A stretch of 64,000 bases of DNA. It comes from Solicola gregarius (GTDB lineage: Bacteria; Actinomycetota; Actinomycetes; Propionibacteriales; Nocardioidaceae). The stretch spans positions 1,550,001 to 1,614,000 of the forward strand of contig NZ_CP094970.1 of assembly GCF_025790165.1 (NCBI RefSeq). Reading direction: 5' to 3'. The notes below the pieces were generated by a model. It searched no databases, was not told where the DNA came from, and was given only the letters and a program-made list of their open reading frames with translations. Each line of letters begins with the position of its first letter. Position 1 is the stretch's first letter. Shown here one piece after another: positions 48,902 through 59,040 of the stretch. A program made the position numbers and the translations under genes.

Positions 48902-49633
48902 TCAGGACGCAACAGTCATCGACGCGGGCATGTCGGCAGCCACCCGATCCTGCCTGCGAGCAAGGCGCATCGGGTCGACGCGGCGCTCGATCAGGACGGC
49001 GATCCCCTCGAGGACGAGCGCCGCACCGGCGACCAGGATGGAACCGGCGACGACCTCCTCGTACCTCGAGTTCGCGAAGCCCTCGGTGATCGTGTTGCCG
49101 AGTCCGGGGCCGGCGACCAATGCCGCGATGGTCGCCGTCGCCCAGATCTGCACGATCGCGATCCGTACGCCGGTGAGCACCACGGACATCGCGAGCGGCA
49201 GCTCTACCCGGCGGAACAGCCGCCATTCCGTCATGCCCATCCCGCGCGCGGACTCGATCACGTCGCGGTCGACCTCCCGCATGCCGACGTACGCGTTCGT
49301 GATGATGGGCGGCAGCCCGAACAGGACGAGCGAGATCAGCGTCGCCATGCCGGCACGCCCGAACGGCCCCAGCACATCCGTCCCCACCGGGCCGACCGAG
49401 AGGATGGTCAGCACCGCGAATACCGGGACCGCGCGCCCGATGTTGGAGACATTGATCGCGATCACGCCTCCCCGGCCGGTGTGGCCCGACCAGAGCGCGA
49501 TCGGGATGCCGATGAGCAGACAGGCGGCGAGGCTCACCAGGGTGAGCAGCACCTGCTGGCTGAGCTGCTCCCAGAGACCTCCCGAGCCGGACCAGTTGGC
49601 GCCGTCGAGGAGGTAGTCGATCCCGTCCAACAT
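48902..49633 (-). CDS. Osmoprotectant ABC transporter permease
   Basis: This 243-residue permease has about five or six membrane helices. It contains the EAA loop EVDRDVIESARGMGMTEWRL followed by FRRVELPLAMSVVL, and GLGNTITEGF after it, as in OpuBB/BD-type subunits. It is 4 bp from the second permease gene. Together they form the membrane channel served by the lipoprotein downstream and the ATPase encoded divergently. Confidence 0.9.
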   Translation of the reverse strand: MLDGIDYLLDGANWSGSGGLWEQLSQQVLLTLVSLAACLLIGIPIALWSGHTGRGGVIAINVSNIGRAVPVFAVLTILSVGPVGTDVLGPFGRAGMATLISLVLFGLPPIITNAYVGMREVDRDVIESARGMGMTEWRLFRRVELPLAMSVVLTGVRIAIVQIWATATIAALVAGPGLGNTITEGFANSRYEEVVAGSILVAGAALVLEGIAVLIERRVDPMRLARRQDRVAADMPASMTVAS

Positions 49634-49637
49634 CCGA

Positions 49638-50345
49638 TCACGCCCTCGTCCACGGGGTCAGCAACCGCTGTACGCCGACCAGGATCAGGTCGAATACGAT
49701 CGCGAGGAGTACGCACAGCAGGGTGGCGGTGAAGATCTGTGCCTTGAAGTCGGTGTCGATTCCGTTCCTGAGCAATCGGCCCAGTCCGCCAGCATCGACG
49801 ATGACGCCGACTGTCGTCAGTGCAACCGTCGACACCGTTGCGACGCGCAGGCCCGCCATGATCACCGGCAGCGCGAGCGGCAGCTCGATCTTGAACAGCA
49901 ACTTCGTACGCCCGTAGCCGAGTCCGATCGCGGACTCGCGTACCTCATCGGGCACGGCGCGCAGACCCGCGAGGATGTTTCGCACCAGCACGGTGAGGCA
50001 GTACAGCGCGAGCCCGATGATCACCGTCCTGGCCGACAACCCGGTCCAGTCGACGAGCAGCGAGAACATCGCGAGCGACGGGATCGTGTAGATGATCGTC
50101 GTGAAGCCGAGGATGCCGCCCTCGCTACGTACGAACCGTCGTGCGACCAGCGCCAACGGCAACGCGATGGCGAAGCCGAGCGCGACCGCGACCAAGGTGA
50201 TGTAGACGTGCTGCTCGGTGGCGTCGACGATCTCGGAGTGGCGGTCGACCACGTAGTCCCAGCACACCCAGTCGTTGACCGTCGCGCTGTAGCAGGATGC
50301 GCCGCCGTCGGCCGCGCCCAGAAGTGCCCCGTCGTGGAGGTTCAT
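49638..50345 (-). CDS. Osmoprotectant ABC transporter permease
   Basis: This permease has 235 residues from the ATG of MNLHDGAL. It has an EAA loop AVPDEVRESAIGLGYGRTKL followed by LFKIELPLALPVIM, then DAGGLGRLLRNGI. It is a partner of the other permease. Its first 25 residues include two cysteines before the first helix, which is unusual. The region just upstream of its start carries a diverged copy of the foldback element found at 60.1 and 62.8 kb, so its leader RNA would contain that element's conserved core. Confidence 0.88.
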   Translation of the reverse strand: MNLHDGALLGAADGGASCYSATVNDWVCWDYVVDRHSEIVDATEQHVYITLVAVALGFAIALPLALVARRFVRSEGGILGFTTIIYTIPSLAMFSLLVDWTGLSARTVIIGLALYCLTVLVRNILAGLRAVPDEVRESAIGLGYGRTKLLFKIELPLALPVIMAGLRVATVSTVALTTVGVIVDAGGLGRLLRNGIDTDFKAQIFTATLLCVLLAIVFDLILVGVQRLLTPWTRA

Positions 50346-50358
50346 AGCCGCCCTTCGT

Positions 50359-50488
50359 CGCCCACGCGGCGCCCCGCGGCGTTCTCGTCGTCGGAGATAG
50401 GAACCACTGTGATCGCTCCTCCTCGGCCTTGCGGTGCATCCACGTGGACGTCGCCTGTCGCCAATGCACCCCCACGACGCGGCACTAC
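50359..50488. repeat. Diverged copy of the CTAG foldback element
   Basis: On the minus strand this region repeats, in order, the blocks TAGTGCCGCGTC (50476-50487), CGTCCA-x-G-x-GGATG, CAAGGCCGAGGAG, GACGAGAACGCCGC (core 50376-50431) and GGCGCC...GGGCG. They match the element at 60108-60277. No intact terminal inverted repeat or CTAG pair is visible, so this copy is decayed or truncated near the permease start codon. Confidence 0.6.
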
Positions 50489-50497
50489 ACTCACACA

Positions 50498-51679
50498 ATG
50501 GACCGTATCGAGGATCCGATGATCGTGCTCGACCGAGTCTCCAAGACGTACCCGGGCGGCAAGCTCGCGGTCGACGCGCTCGATCTCGAGGTGGCCGAGG
50601 GGGCGCTCGTGACGCTCGTCGGGCCGTCGGGCTGCGGCAAGTCGACGACGCTGAAGATGGTCAACCGGCTGATCGAGCCGACGTCCGGGCGGATCCTGCT
50701 CGACGGCGACGACGTCACGTCCGGCGACCCGGTGAAGCTGCGCCGGCGGATCGGCTACGTGATCCAGCAGGTCGGTCTGTTCCCGCACCAAGACGTCCGG
50801 TCGAACGTGTCGACGGTGCCCGACCTGCTCGGCTGGAACCGCAAGCAGGCGACCGCGCGGGCCGACGATCTGCTCGAGCTGGTCGGGCTCGACCCGGGTG
50901 AGTTCGGCGGACGGTATCCACATCAGCTGTCCGGCGGGCAGCGCCAACGCGTCGGTGTTGCGCGTGCCTTGGCCGCCGATCCCCCAGTGCTGTTGATGGA
51001 TGAGCCTTTCGGCGCCGTCGACCCGGTCGTACGCGCGCGGCTGCAAGACCAGTTCCTCGAGCTGCAGTCGGAGCTGCGCAAGACGGTGCTGCTCGTCACT
51101 CACGACATCGAGGAGGCCGTCAAGCTCGGCGACGCCGTCGCGGTGTTCGCCCAGGGCGGCCGCATCGCCCAGTACGACACGCCCGCTGCGGTCCTCGGCG
51201 CGCCCGCCGACGACTTCGTCGCCGAGTTCGTCGGCGCCGAGCGCGGTCTGCGCCGGCTCGCGGTCACCGAGATCGACGACTCGGACCTGTTGCGGGCGCC
51301 GATGGTGCGTACGTCCGACACGCTTGCCGAGGCACGCGTACTCCTCGACTCGGAGGGCGCCCGGTGGGCGGTCGTTCTCGACGGCGACGACAACCTGCGG
51401 GGGTGGGTCGCGACCGAGTCGCTCGAGGGGGCGGGCGTCGTCGGCGACCGCGCACGGCGGATGGAGGCGTACGTCTCCCGCGACGCGGCGCTCAAGGACG
51501 CACTGGCCACGATGCTGCGCCACGACGCCGGGTGGGTGGCCGTACTCGACGGCGATCGGCTGGTCGGCGTACTGACGCCGGACTCACTGCACGGCGCGCT
51601 GCGCCGCTCGGTCATCGCCGCCGACGAGGGCGTCGAGGTCGCGGACATCGACCTCGAGGCCGCCGGCCCGCTGCACTGA
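50498..51679 (+). CDS. Osmoprotectant ABC ATP-binding protein with CBS pair
   Basis: This 393-residue ATPase has Walker A GPSGCGKSTTLKMVNRL (about residue 43), signature LSGGQRQRVGVARAL (about 145) and Walker B VLLMDEPFGAVDP (about 165), all of the OpuA/OpuB type. Two C-terminal CBS repeats follow (about 265-385), which in OpuA-like systems sense ionic strength or c-di-AMP. disA in the same window could supply c-di-AMP (inference). It is transcribed away from its permease and binding-protein genes, which is atypical. The ATG of MDRIEDP is chosen. Confidence 0.92.
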   Translation: MDRIEDPMIVLDRVSKTYPGGKLAVDALDLEVAEGALVTLVGPSGCGKSTTLKMVNRLIEPTSGRILLDGDDVTSGDPVKLRRRIGYVIQQVGLFPHQDVRSNVSTVPDLLGWNRKQATARADDLLELVGLDPGEFGGRYPHQLSGGQRQRVGVARALAADPPVLLMDEPFGAVDPVVRARLQDQFLELQSELRKTVLLVTHDIEEAVKLGDAVAVFAQGGRIAQYDTPAAVLGAPADDFVAEFVGAERGLRRLAVTEIDDSDLLRAPMVRTSDTLAEARVLLDSEGARWAVVLDGDDNLRGWVATESLEGAGVVGDRARRMEAYVSRDAALKDALATMLRHDAGWVAVLDGDRLVGVLTPDSLHGALRRSVIAADEGVEVADIDLEAAGPLH

Positions 51680-51717
51680 CGTTGCCGCGTCGTACCGTCA
51701 GTCGGTGGCCGGCGTGG

Positions 51718-51812
51718 TGCGGCGATACCAAGTTCACCAGGTATGGCCGCACTTCCCTGGGCATCGACGCCTGGTGAGGTGGGCGATACCTGGTGAACTT
51801 GGTATCGCCACA
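51718..51812. repeat. 95-bp foldback element, copy 2
   Basis: The arms 51718-51744 and 51786-51812 are 27-bp inverted repeats with one mismatch. They contain GGCGATACCAAGTTCACCAG, as in copy 1 at 39381-39475. The internal segment CACTTCCCTGGGCATCGACG also matches copy 1 apart from two substitutions. It lies between convergent genes, 38 bp after the osmoprotectant ATPase stop. Confidence 0.85.
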
Positions 51813-51859
51813 AGGGACCGCACCGACGCGGCGACGTTTGCGAGACGTCCCGGAGAGGC

Positions 51860-52432
51860 TCAGGCCTCCTTGCGCTGCGGCTCCTGCGTCAGCGTGGCGG
51901 TGGTCTGCTCCCAGCTCATCAGGTCGACGATCGTCGGCAGGTCCGCGCCGTCCCAAGTCGCGATCGCATCGGCCGCCGCCTCCTGCTCGGTGCTCAGCTC
52001 CTCGACCGTCGAACGCAGCTCCGAGACCCGCTCGGCCTGCTCGCGGGCGCGGCGCTCGGCCTCGTCGGCCCGCCGCTCCGACAGCTTCAGCGTGCCGCGC
52101 AGCGTCACGATCGCCTCGTCGCGATCGGCGAGCCGCTGCGTCAGCGCCGTGGCGAAGGTGTCGTGCTCGGCCTGCCTGACGACGGCAAGTTCTTGGTAAC
52201 TCTGCGCCTGGGCGGCCCGATCGGCGGCCCAGTCGCGGCGGGTCTGCAGTATCTCGTTCCTCATGATGCGCAACGCGCAGAAACCGGCCAGGACGGCGAA
52301 CAGGCTCGACGGAATGAGCATCGCTACGTTGGCGGCAATGGCGGATGGCACCACGGCGAGAGCTGCGACCGCCAACAGGGAAGTGGCAACGACAAACCTG
52401 ACGCTGCGCTGGCGACGGCGACTCTTTGACAT
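51860..52432 (-). CDS. Membrane-anchored coiled-coil protein
   Basis: This 190-residue protein has a basic start (MSKSRRRQRSVRF), two adjacent N-terminal membrane segments (about residues 12-33 and 36-58), then a long charged helix of about 100 residues with coiled-coil character (SERRADEAERRAREQAERVS, continuing to about residue 150) and an acidic tail. No enzymatic motif is visible. The topology resembles small envelope or division-associated scaffold proteins, but I do not recognise a family. It is separated from the DUF3180 gene by 153 bp with no gene content. Confidence 0.65.
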   Translation of the reverse strand: MSKSRRRQRSVRFVVATSLLAVAALAVVPSAIAANVAMLIPSSLFAVLAGFCALRIMRNEILQTRRDWAADRAAQAQSYQELAVVRQAEHDTFATALTQRLADRDEAIVTLRGTLKLSERRADEAERRAREQAERVSELRSTVEELSTEQEAAADAIATWDGADLPTIVDLMSWEQTTATLTQEPQRKEA

Positions 52433-52585
52433 GGCGCCAGACTAGGTCCGTCGCAACCCCGCAACACCCCCGCCACGCCGTCGTCGAATGTAACAAGTCG
52501 GCATGTTTTCGAGGCCTGTCGCTAACCTCGAACACGTAGCGTCGTTATGTCACAGTTCGTCACCGAATCGGCACCTACGCGGCCC

Positions 52586-53074
52586 TCATGCACCGGGCGA
52601 GCCGGTGGCCTCGTCGTCGTCCTTGGGCACCTCGCAGGCCCGCTCCAACAGCACCGCGGCGACGATGACCACGATACCGGCGAGCGCCGTCACACCCGCA
52701 TGGACGACCCGCTCCTGACCGAGGTCGGTCTCCATGGCGTCGACGAAGCTCAGCGTGAATCCGGAGTAGCCGCCCGCAACCAGCGCACCGACGATCGCGC
52801 TCGCTTTGGCGAGCACGAGCTGGCGTACGGCCCGGTCGGATGCGATCCGCTCGCGGCGCTTGTGCACCGACTGGTACGTGACGTACGCGAGCCAACCCAG
52901 CACGGCGGCGAGGAACACCAGCGCGATGGACGCGGTCCACGGCACCGTCGGCGCCGACTGGTCGAACTGCTCGAACAGCGGCCGGATCGCGCGCCCGACG
53001 ACCAGCCCGATCGCGGCGACGATGGCCAACGTCACGGCGGAGACCCGCCGCAGCCGTGGGGGGTTGGGGGTCAC
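52586..53074 (-). CDS. DUF3180 family membrane protein
   Basis: This 162-residue protein has four membrane segments (about residues 13-31, 46-67, 88-108 and 122-142) and the conserved stretch LVLAKASAIVGALVAGGYSG. DUF3180 proteins typically follow folK in actinobacteria, as here with a 4-bp overlap. The function is unknown. The terminal residues are acidic and hydrophilic. Confidence 0.85.
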   Translation of the reverse strand: MTPNPPRLRRVSAVTLAIVAAIGLVVGRAIRPLFEQFDQSAPTVPWTASIALVFLAAVLGWLAYVTYQSVHKRRERIASDRAVRQLVLAKASAIVGALVAGGYSGFTLSFVDAMETDLGQERVVHAGVTALAGIVVIVAAVLLERACEVPKDDDEATGSPGA

Positions 53075-53634
53075 AGAAGGATCTCGAGGTCCTCACGTCG
53101 CTTGATGCCACTGGTGTCGACGTCGCGTACGAGATCGGCGACGAAGCCCTTGCCGGGGATCTCGCCCTCGATGTCGATGTCCATCCACGGCTGCAGTACG
53201 AACGGACGCTCGTGCGCTCGCGGATGCGGCAGGACCAGCGAGTCGTCATGCGCGACGCGGTCGCCCACGACGATCAGGTCGACGTCGAGCGTACGCGGGT
53301 CGTTCTTGCCCAGCCGTTCGCGACCGAACGCATCCTCGACCGCGAGACAGCGGTCGAGCAGGGTGTGCACGGTCAGCGTTGTGTCGACCAGCACCACGAC
53401 GTTGATGAAGTCGCGGGATCCGGGCGGTGCGCCGACCGGGACGGTCTCGTACACGGGCGAGACCGAGACGACGGTCACCTCGGGTGTGTCGGCGAGGGCG
53501 GCGACGCCACCCTGCACGCTGTTGAAGCGCTCCCCGAGATTGGAGCCTAGAGCGAGGACGGCCTGACGGATCGGGCGCATTCCGCCCGTCATCGTGTCGG
53601 CGTCCAGCTCGAACGGGTTAGGTGTCTCGGTCAC
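53071..53634 (-). CDS. folK: 2-amino-4-hydroxy-6-hydroxymethyldihydropteridine diphosphokinase
   Basis: This 187-residue kinase transfers pyrophosphate from ATP to the hydroxymethyl pterin. Markers are AVLALGSNLGERFNSVQGGV, SPVYETVPVG, FINVVVLVDTTL, the ENxxGRxR-like AFGRERLGKNDPRTLDVDLI and LPHPRAHERPFVLQPW. It overlaps folB and the DUF3180 gene by 4 bp each. Confidence 0.95.
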   Translation of the reverse strand: MTETPNPFELDADTMTGGMRPIRQAVLALGSNLGERFNSVQGGVAALADTPEVTVVSVSPVYETVPVGAPPGSRDFINVVVLVDTTLTVHTLLDRCLAVEDAFGRERLGKNDPRTLDVDLIVVGDRVAHDDSLVLPHPRAHERPFVLQPWMDIDIEGEIPGKGFVADLVRDVDTSGIKRREDLEILL

Positions 53635-54008
53635 GATCGACTCCGCTCTATCGTCACGGCGACGTCGTCAAACGCCACCGCGATGGGCGCTGCTGGCTTG
53701 TGCACCGTCACCGCGACCCATTGCACCGGTTCATGTGCCAACGCGAGGTCGGCAATGCGCTGAGCAAGGGTTTCGATGAGGTCCACTGGCTCTGACGCGA
53801 TGGCGTCATGAACCTCTAGGGTCAACGATCCGTAGTCGACAGTACGCGATAGGTCATCGGCGGCCGCGGCGGGCCCGGTGTCCAGGCCGAGTGCCAGATC
53901 GACGACGAACCGCTGGCCAACGCGACGCTCATGCTCCAGAACGCCATGCTGGCCGTGTGCAGAGATTCCCGAGACAGAGATGCGATCCAGGCCCTGCGGA
54001 CAGGTCAC
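53631..54008 (-). CDS. folB: Dihydroneopterin aldolase
   Basis: This 125-residue protein of the tetrahydrobiopterin fold has ISVSGISAHGQHGVLEHERR with the active-site glutamate, VDLALGLDTGPAAAADDLSR followed by TVDYGSL, and IETLAQRIADLAL. It cleaves dihydroneopterin to the hydroxymethyl pterin used by folK. It overlaps the NTF2-like gene upstream by 4 bp. Confidence 0.94.
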   Translation of the reverse strand: MTCPQGLDRISVSGISAHGQHGVLEHERRVGQRFVVDLALGLDTGPAAAADDLSRTVDYGSLTLEVHDAIASEPVDLIETLAQRIADLALAHEPVQWVAVTVHKPAAPIAVAFDDVAVTIERSRS

Positions 54009-54433
54009 TCTTCATCTCCCTCTTCAACGATGACGACCGGCGACGCGTGTCGCATCAAGAGTAGCCAACCCCGCCGGTCGCGGACGAAGACGTTCGTCGC
54101 GACGGCCTTGCCGCCGGCGAACGTATCCGCCGACTCACCTTCCGCCTCGGCGAGGACGTTCTCCGTACAGGTCACGATGGCAGTGTCGTCGCCGGCGAAC
54201 GAGACCGACACGTCCGTCAGGAAGAACTGGATGTAGCCGGTGTTGGCCATCACCATCGACCACGAGCGGGACACGGTCGCGTGTCCGCGCAGCGGTTCTG
54301 CGCCCGGATGCACGCACACGACGTCGTCGCGATCGGCCCAGAGCGAGCGCATCAGGTCGATGTCGCCGCCCTCGATCGCGTCGTAAACGCTCTGGTTGGC
54401 GTTCAGTATGGCGCGCTTCCGGTCGTCATCCAC
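54005..54433 (-). CDS. NTF2/SnoaL-like protein in the folate operon
   Basis: This 142-residue protein starts at GTG. The start overlaps the folP stop, and the gene's end overlaps folB, so it is fully embedded in the operon. The cone-shaped NTF2 fold is indicated by ILNANQSVYDAIEGGDIDLM, LWADRDDVVCVHPGAEPLRG and RRGWLLLMRHASPVVI. Homologues with this DDVVCVHPG stretch are found in other actinobacterial fol operons. A role in folate synthesis is likely from context only; no catalytic residues can be assigned with confidence. Confidence 0.8.
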   Translation of the reverse strand: MDDDRKRAILNANQSVYDAIEGGDIDLMRSLWADRDDVVCVHPGAEPLRGHATVSRSWSMVMANTGYIQFFLTDVSVSFAGDDTAIVTCTENVLAEAEGESADTFAGGKAVATNVFVRDRRGWLLLMRHASPVVIVEEGDEE

Positions 54434-55286
54434 GCGACCACCTTGCCACCACCCGCACGGCGTCCGCGCTCGGGCGTACGTCGTGCACGCGAACGCACCA
54501 CGCGCCCGCGGCAGCCGCGAGCGTCGTGATGGCCGCCGAAGCGGCGTCGCGGTTGTCGGTCGGCGCCGGTGTGCCGTCGGGCGCGGCGAGGAGCTCGCCG
54601 AGGAACCGCTTGCGGCTCGCCGCAACGAGTACGGGATAGCCGAGCTCGGCGAACGCCGCGAGGCCGGCCAGGATCGTCCAGTTCTGCTCGCCGGTCTTGG
54701 AGAAACCGAGGCCCGGGTCGACGATGAGCCGGTCGGGACGCACCCCGGCCTGCAGCGCACTGTCGATCGCGGGCCGCATCTCGGCGATCACGTCGCGCAC
54801 GACGTCGTCGTACGCCGTGTGCTCGCGGCCCTGCATGACGGCCGAGTGCTGACGCCAGTGCATCAGCACGAACGGCGCACCTGCCTCGGCCGCAACCTCG
54901 AGCACCCGCGGCTCGGCGCGACCGCCGGAGACGTCGTTGACGATCCGGGCACCCGCATCGAGCGCCTCCGCGGCGACCCGCGATCGCATCGTGTCGACCG
55001 AGACGACTGTGCCCCGGTCGGCGAGCGCGCGTACGACCGGGATGACCCGGCGCAGCTCCTCCTCGGGCTCGACCCGGTTGGCGCCGGGCCGGGTCGACTC
55101 GCCACCGACGTCGACGATGTCGGCGCCCTCTGCGACGAGCTCGAGGGCGTGGTCGATCGCGCGATCCGTGTCGAACCAGCGGCCGCCGTCGGAGAACGAG
55201 TCGGGCGTGACGTTGACGACCCCCATCACGAGGGTCCGGTCGGTTGCCGGCAGCCCGGCGACGACGTCACCCACAGGCCGTGTCAC
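54426..55286 (-). CDS. folP: Dihydropteroate synthase
   Basis: This 286-residue TIM barrel joins hydroxymethyl-dihydropterin pyrophosphate to p-aminobenzoate. It has [52 protein letters not shown] and [19 protein letters not shown]. It overlaps folE by 4 bp upstream and the NTF2-like gene by 8 bp downstream. It is the sulfonamide target. Confidence 0.96.
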   Translation of the reverse strand: MTRPVGDVVAGLPATDRTLVMGVVNVTPDSFSDGGRWFDTDRAIDHALELVAEGADIVDVGGESTRPGANRVEPEEELRRVIPVVRALADRGTVVSVDTMRSRVAAEALDAGARIVNDVSGGRAEPRVLEVAAEAGAPFVLMHWRQHSAVMQGREHTAYDDVVRDVIAEMRPAIDSALQAGVRPDRLIVDPGLGFSKTGEQNWTILAGLAAFAELGYPVLVAASRKRFLGELLAAPDGTPAPTDNRDAASAAITTLAAAAGAWCVRVHDVRPSADAVRVVARWSRG

Positions 55287-55852
55287 GAACGCCGGATGAG
55301 GCCCATCGCCTCAGCTCGAGTCGCCGGGTCACGCAGCTGACCGCGCACTGCGCTGGTCACCGTCTTCGCCTCCGACTTGCGTACCCCGCGCATCGACATG
55401 CACAGGTGCTCTGCCTCGATGACGACGATCACGCCACGCGGGTCGAGCAGCGAGATCAGCGCATCGGCGATCTGGGTGGTGAGTCGCTCCTGCACCTGCA
55501 GCCGGCGGCCGTACACGTCGACGAGCCGGGCCAGCTTCGACAAGCCTGCAACGCGGCCGTGGATGCCAGGTATGTAACCGACGTGGGCGTATCCGGTGAA
55601 CGGAACCAGGTGGTGTTCACACATCGACCACAGCTCGATGTTGCGGACGAGAACGAGCTCGTCGTGCTCCACGGCGAACGTCGTGGTGAGGACGTCCTCG
55701 GGGCTCAGCGTGTTGCCGATGAGGATCTCGGCGTACGCACGGGCGACCCGTCGCGGAGTGTCCTGCAACCCTTCGCGGTCGGGGTCTTCGCCGACGGCGA
55801 TCAGCAGCTCACGTACGGCCTTCTCCGCGCGCGCGTGGTCGACACCGTCCAT
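55283..55852 (-). CDS. folE: GTP cyclohydrolase I
   Basis: This 189-residue enzyme performs the first step of folate synthesis, from GTP to dihydroneopterin triphosphate. It has the zinc ligands in [20 protein letters not shown] and in the later [12 protein letters not shown], and [18 protein letters not shown]. It is 9 bp downstream of ftsH and heads the folE-folP-NTF2-folB-folK-DUF3180 run. Confidence 0.96.
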   Translation of the reverse strand: MDGVDHARAEKAVRELLIAVGEDPDREGLQDTPRRVARAYAEILIGNTLSPEDVLTTTFAVEHDELVLVRNIELWSMCEHHLVPFTGYAHVGYIPGIHGRVAGLSKLARLVDVYGRRLQVQERLTTQIADALISLLDPRGVIVVIEAEHLCMSMRGVRKSEAKTVTSAVRGQLRDPATRAEAMGLIRRS

Positions 55853-55861
55853 AGTCGGAGA

Positions 55862-57889
<2,028 letters not shown>

Positions 57890-57894
57890 GATCG

Positions 57895-57913
57895 GGGGCG
57901 CGCCCCACTCCTT
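57895..57913 (-). promoter_or_regulatory. ftsH ribosome site with hairpin spacer
   Basis: AAGGAG (57908-57913 on the minus strand) is followed by GGGGCGCGCCCC (57895-57906), which can fold to a 4-bp stem with a CGCG loop. The ATG follows at 57889. The linear spacing of 18 bases is too long for normal initiation. Folding would bring it close to 6-7, so the start may be structure-dependent. Confidence 0.35.
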
Positions 57914-58043
57914 CTAATACGGGAACTCAGACAACAGACGGTACACGGCGCGTCGCGCCGTCAGGCGCTCGCGTACGCGTATACGTGTACTTTCAACGAT
58001 CGGCTCGACCACGGTGTTCCCGTACGTCTTCGCGTGTGCAATG

Positions 58044-58601
58044 TCACGAGTACACGTGCGGCGCGAGCGTACCGATGCTGCGCAGGTTGCGGTACTTCTC
58101 AGCGTAGTCGAGTCCGTACCCGACGACGAACTCGTTGGCGATGTCGAAGCCGACGTAACGCACGTCGACGCTCATCTTCTGCGCATCCGGCTTGCGCAGC
58201 AACGTACAGATCTCGACCGATGCCGGGCCGCGGGAGCGCAGGTTGGAGATCAGCCACGACAGGGTGAGGCCGGTGTCGATGATGTCCTCGACCACGAGTA
58301 CGTGCCGGCCGGTGATGTCGGCATCGAGGTCCTTGAGGATGCGTACGACGCCGGAGGATGTCGTACCCGAGCCGTACGACGAGATCGCCATCCAGTCCAT
58401 CTCGACATGCCGGTCGAGGGTGCGGGCGAGGTCGGCCATGACCATGACCGCGCCCTTGAGCACGCCGACCAGCAGCAGGTCTTCGCCGTCGTAGTCGGAC
58501 TCGATGCGTTTGGCCAGCTCGCCGAGCCGATTCCGGATCTCGTCCTCGCTGAACAGGGTCTTCTCGAGGTCGAGGTCGTCGGTGATGTGCTCGATGTCCA
58601 C
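58044..58601 (-). CDS. hpt: Hypoxanthine phosphoribosyltransferase
   Basis: This 185-residue type I phosphoribosyltransferase has the PRPP-binding motif VLVVEDIIDTGLTLSWL, the early LVGVLKGAVMVMADLAR and the purine-binding WMAISSYGSGT and FVVGYGLDYAEKYRNL. It salvages hypoxanthine and guanine. The gene lies between tilS and ftsH, the usual bacterial tilS-hpt-ftsH order, with one small membrane protein gene inserted. The start is GTG. Confidence 0.94.
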   Translation of the reverse strand: MDIEHITDDLDLEKTLFSEDEIRNRLGELAKRIESDYDGEDLLLVGVLKGAVMVMADLARTLDRHVEMDWMAISSYGSGTTSSGVVRILKDLDADITGRHVLVVEDIIDTGLTLSWLISNLRSRGPASVEICTLLRKPDAQKMSVDVRYVGFDIANEFVVGYGLDYAEKYRNLRSIGTLAPHVYS

Positions 58602-58676
58602 GCATGCTCCCGTAGTGCGTCCCGAGGTTGTCGTCGTCAGCCTGCCACAGGAGGGGTGCGGGGCGGTACGCGACGG

Positions 58677-58967
58677 TCAGGCGGGCTCTTTGCCGACATC
58701 TTCCTCATCGCGGGGCACGAAGAAGATGCCGAACACGAGACCGGCGCCGCCGCCGACCGCCCAACCGGCGAAGGATGCGGCCGTGTCTGTGTCGGAGAAG
58801 CCGAGGAGGAACGGGAGTGCGACGAACACGGCGGCGAACGCGATGTCGGTGAGAACGCCCTTTCCCCTACGGCGCCAGGTGCCGATCACGAACAGGCTCA
58901 GCATCGCGCCCATCACGGCGTACGTCGCGGAGAAGCCGACGACGCCGAAGATCGTCCAGAAGTCCAT
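58677..58967 (-). CDS. Small three-helix membrane protein
   Basis: This 96-residue protein has three hydrophobic segments (about residues 4-28, 38-57 and 63-84), a basic WRRRGKG loop and an acidic C-terminal tail. It has no recognised family. It lies between tilS and hpt on the same strand and after a compound hairpin, so it probably has its own promoter. The gene is short but has a coherent transmembrane pattern and codon use like its neighbours. Confidence 0.6.
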   Translation of the reverse strand: MDFWTIFGVVGFSATYAVMGAMLSLFVIGTWRRRGKGVLTDIAFAAVFVALPFLLGFSDTDTAASFAGWAVGGGAGLVFGIFFVPRDEEDVGKEPA

Positions 58968-59040
58968 GCCGCCTCCCGCGTACCAACTGGTGCGTACTCG
59001 ACCGCCGGCGGCATCTCGCCAGCCACCGTTCGGGGGTAAA

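Noticed and set aside
50346-50497. Known riboswitch upstream of the osmoprotectant genes
   Set aside because: I could not match the conserved blocks to any riboswitch consensus I know, and the same blocks occur in unrelated places at 60.2 and 62.9 kb, one of them antisense to a gene.
53071-54433. folB-folK fusion or missing fol genes
   Set aside because: Each gene has its own start and stop with 4-bp overlaps. The frames differ, so there is no fusion.
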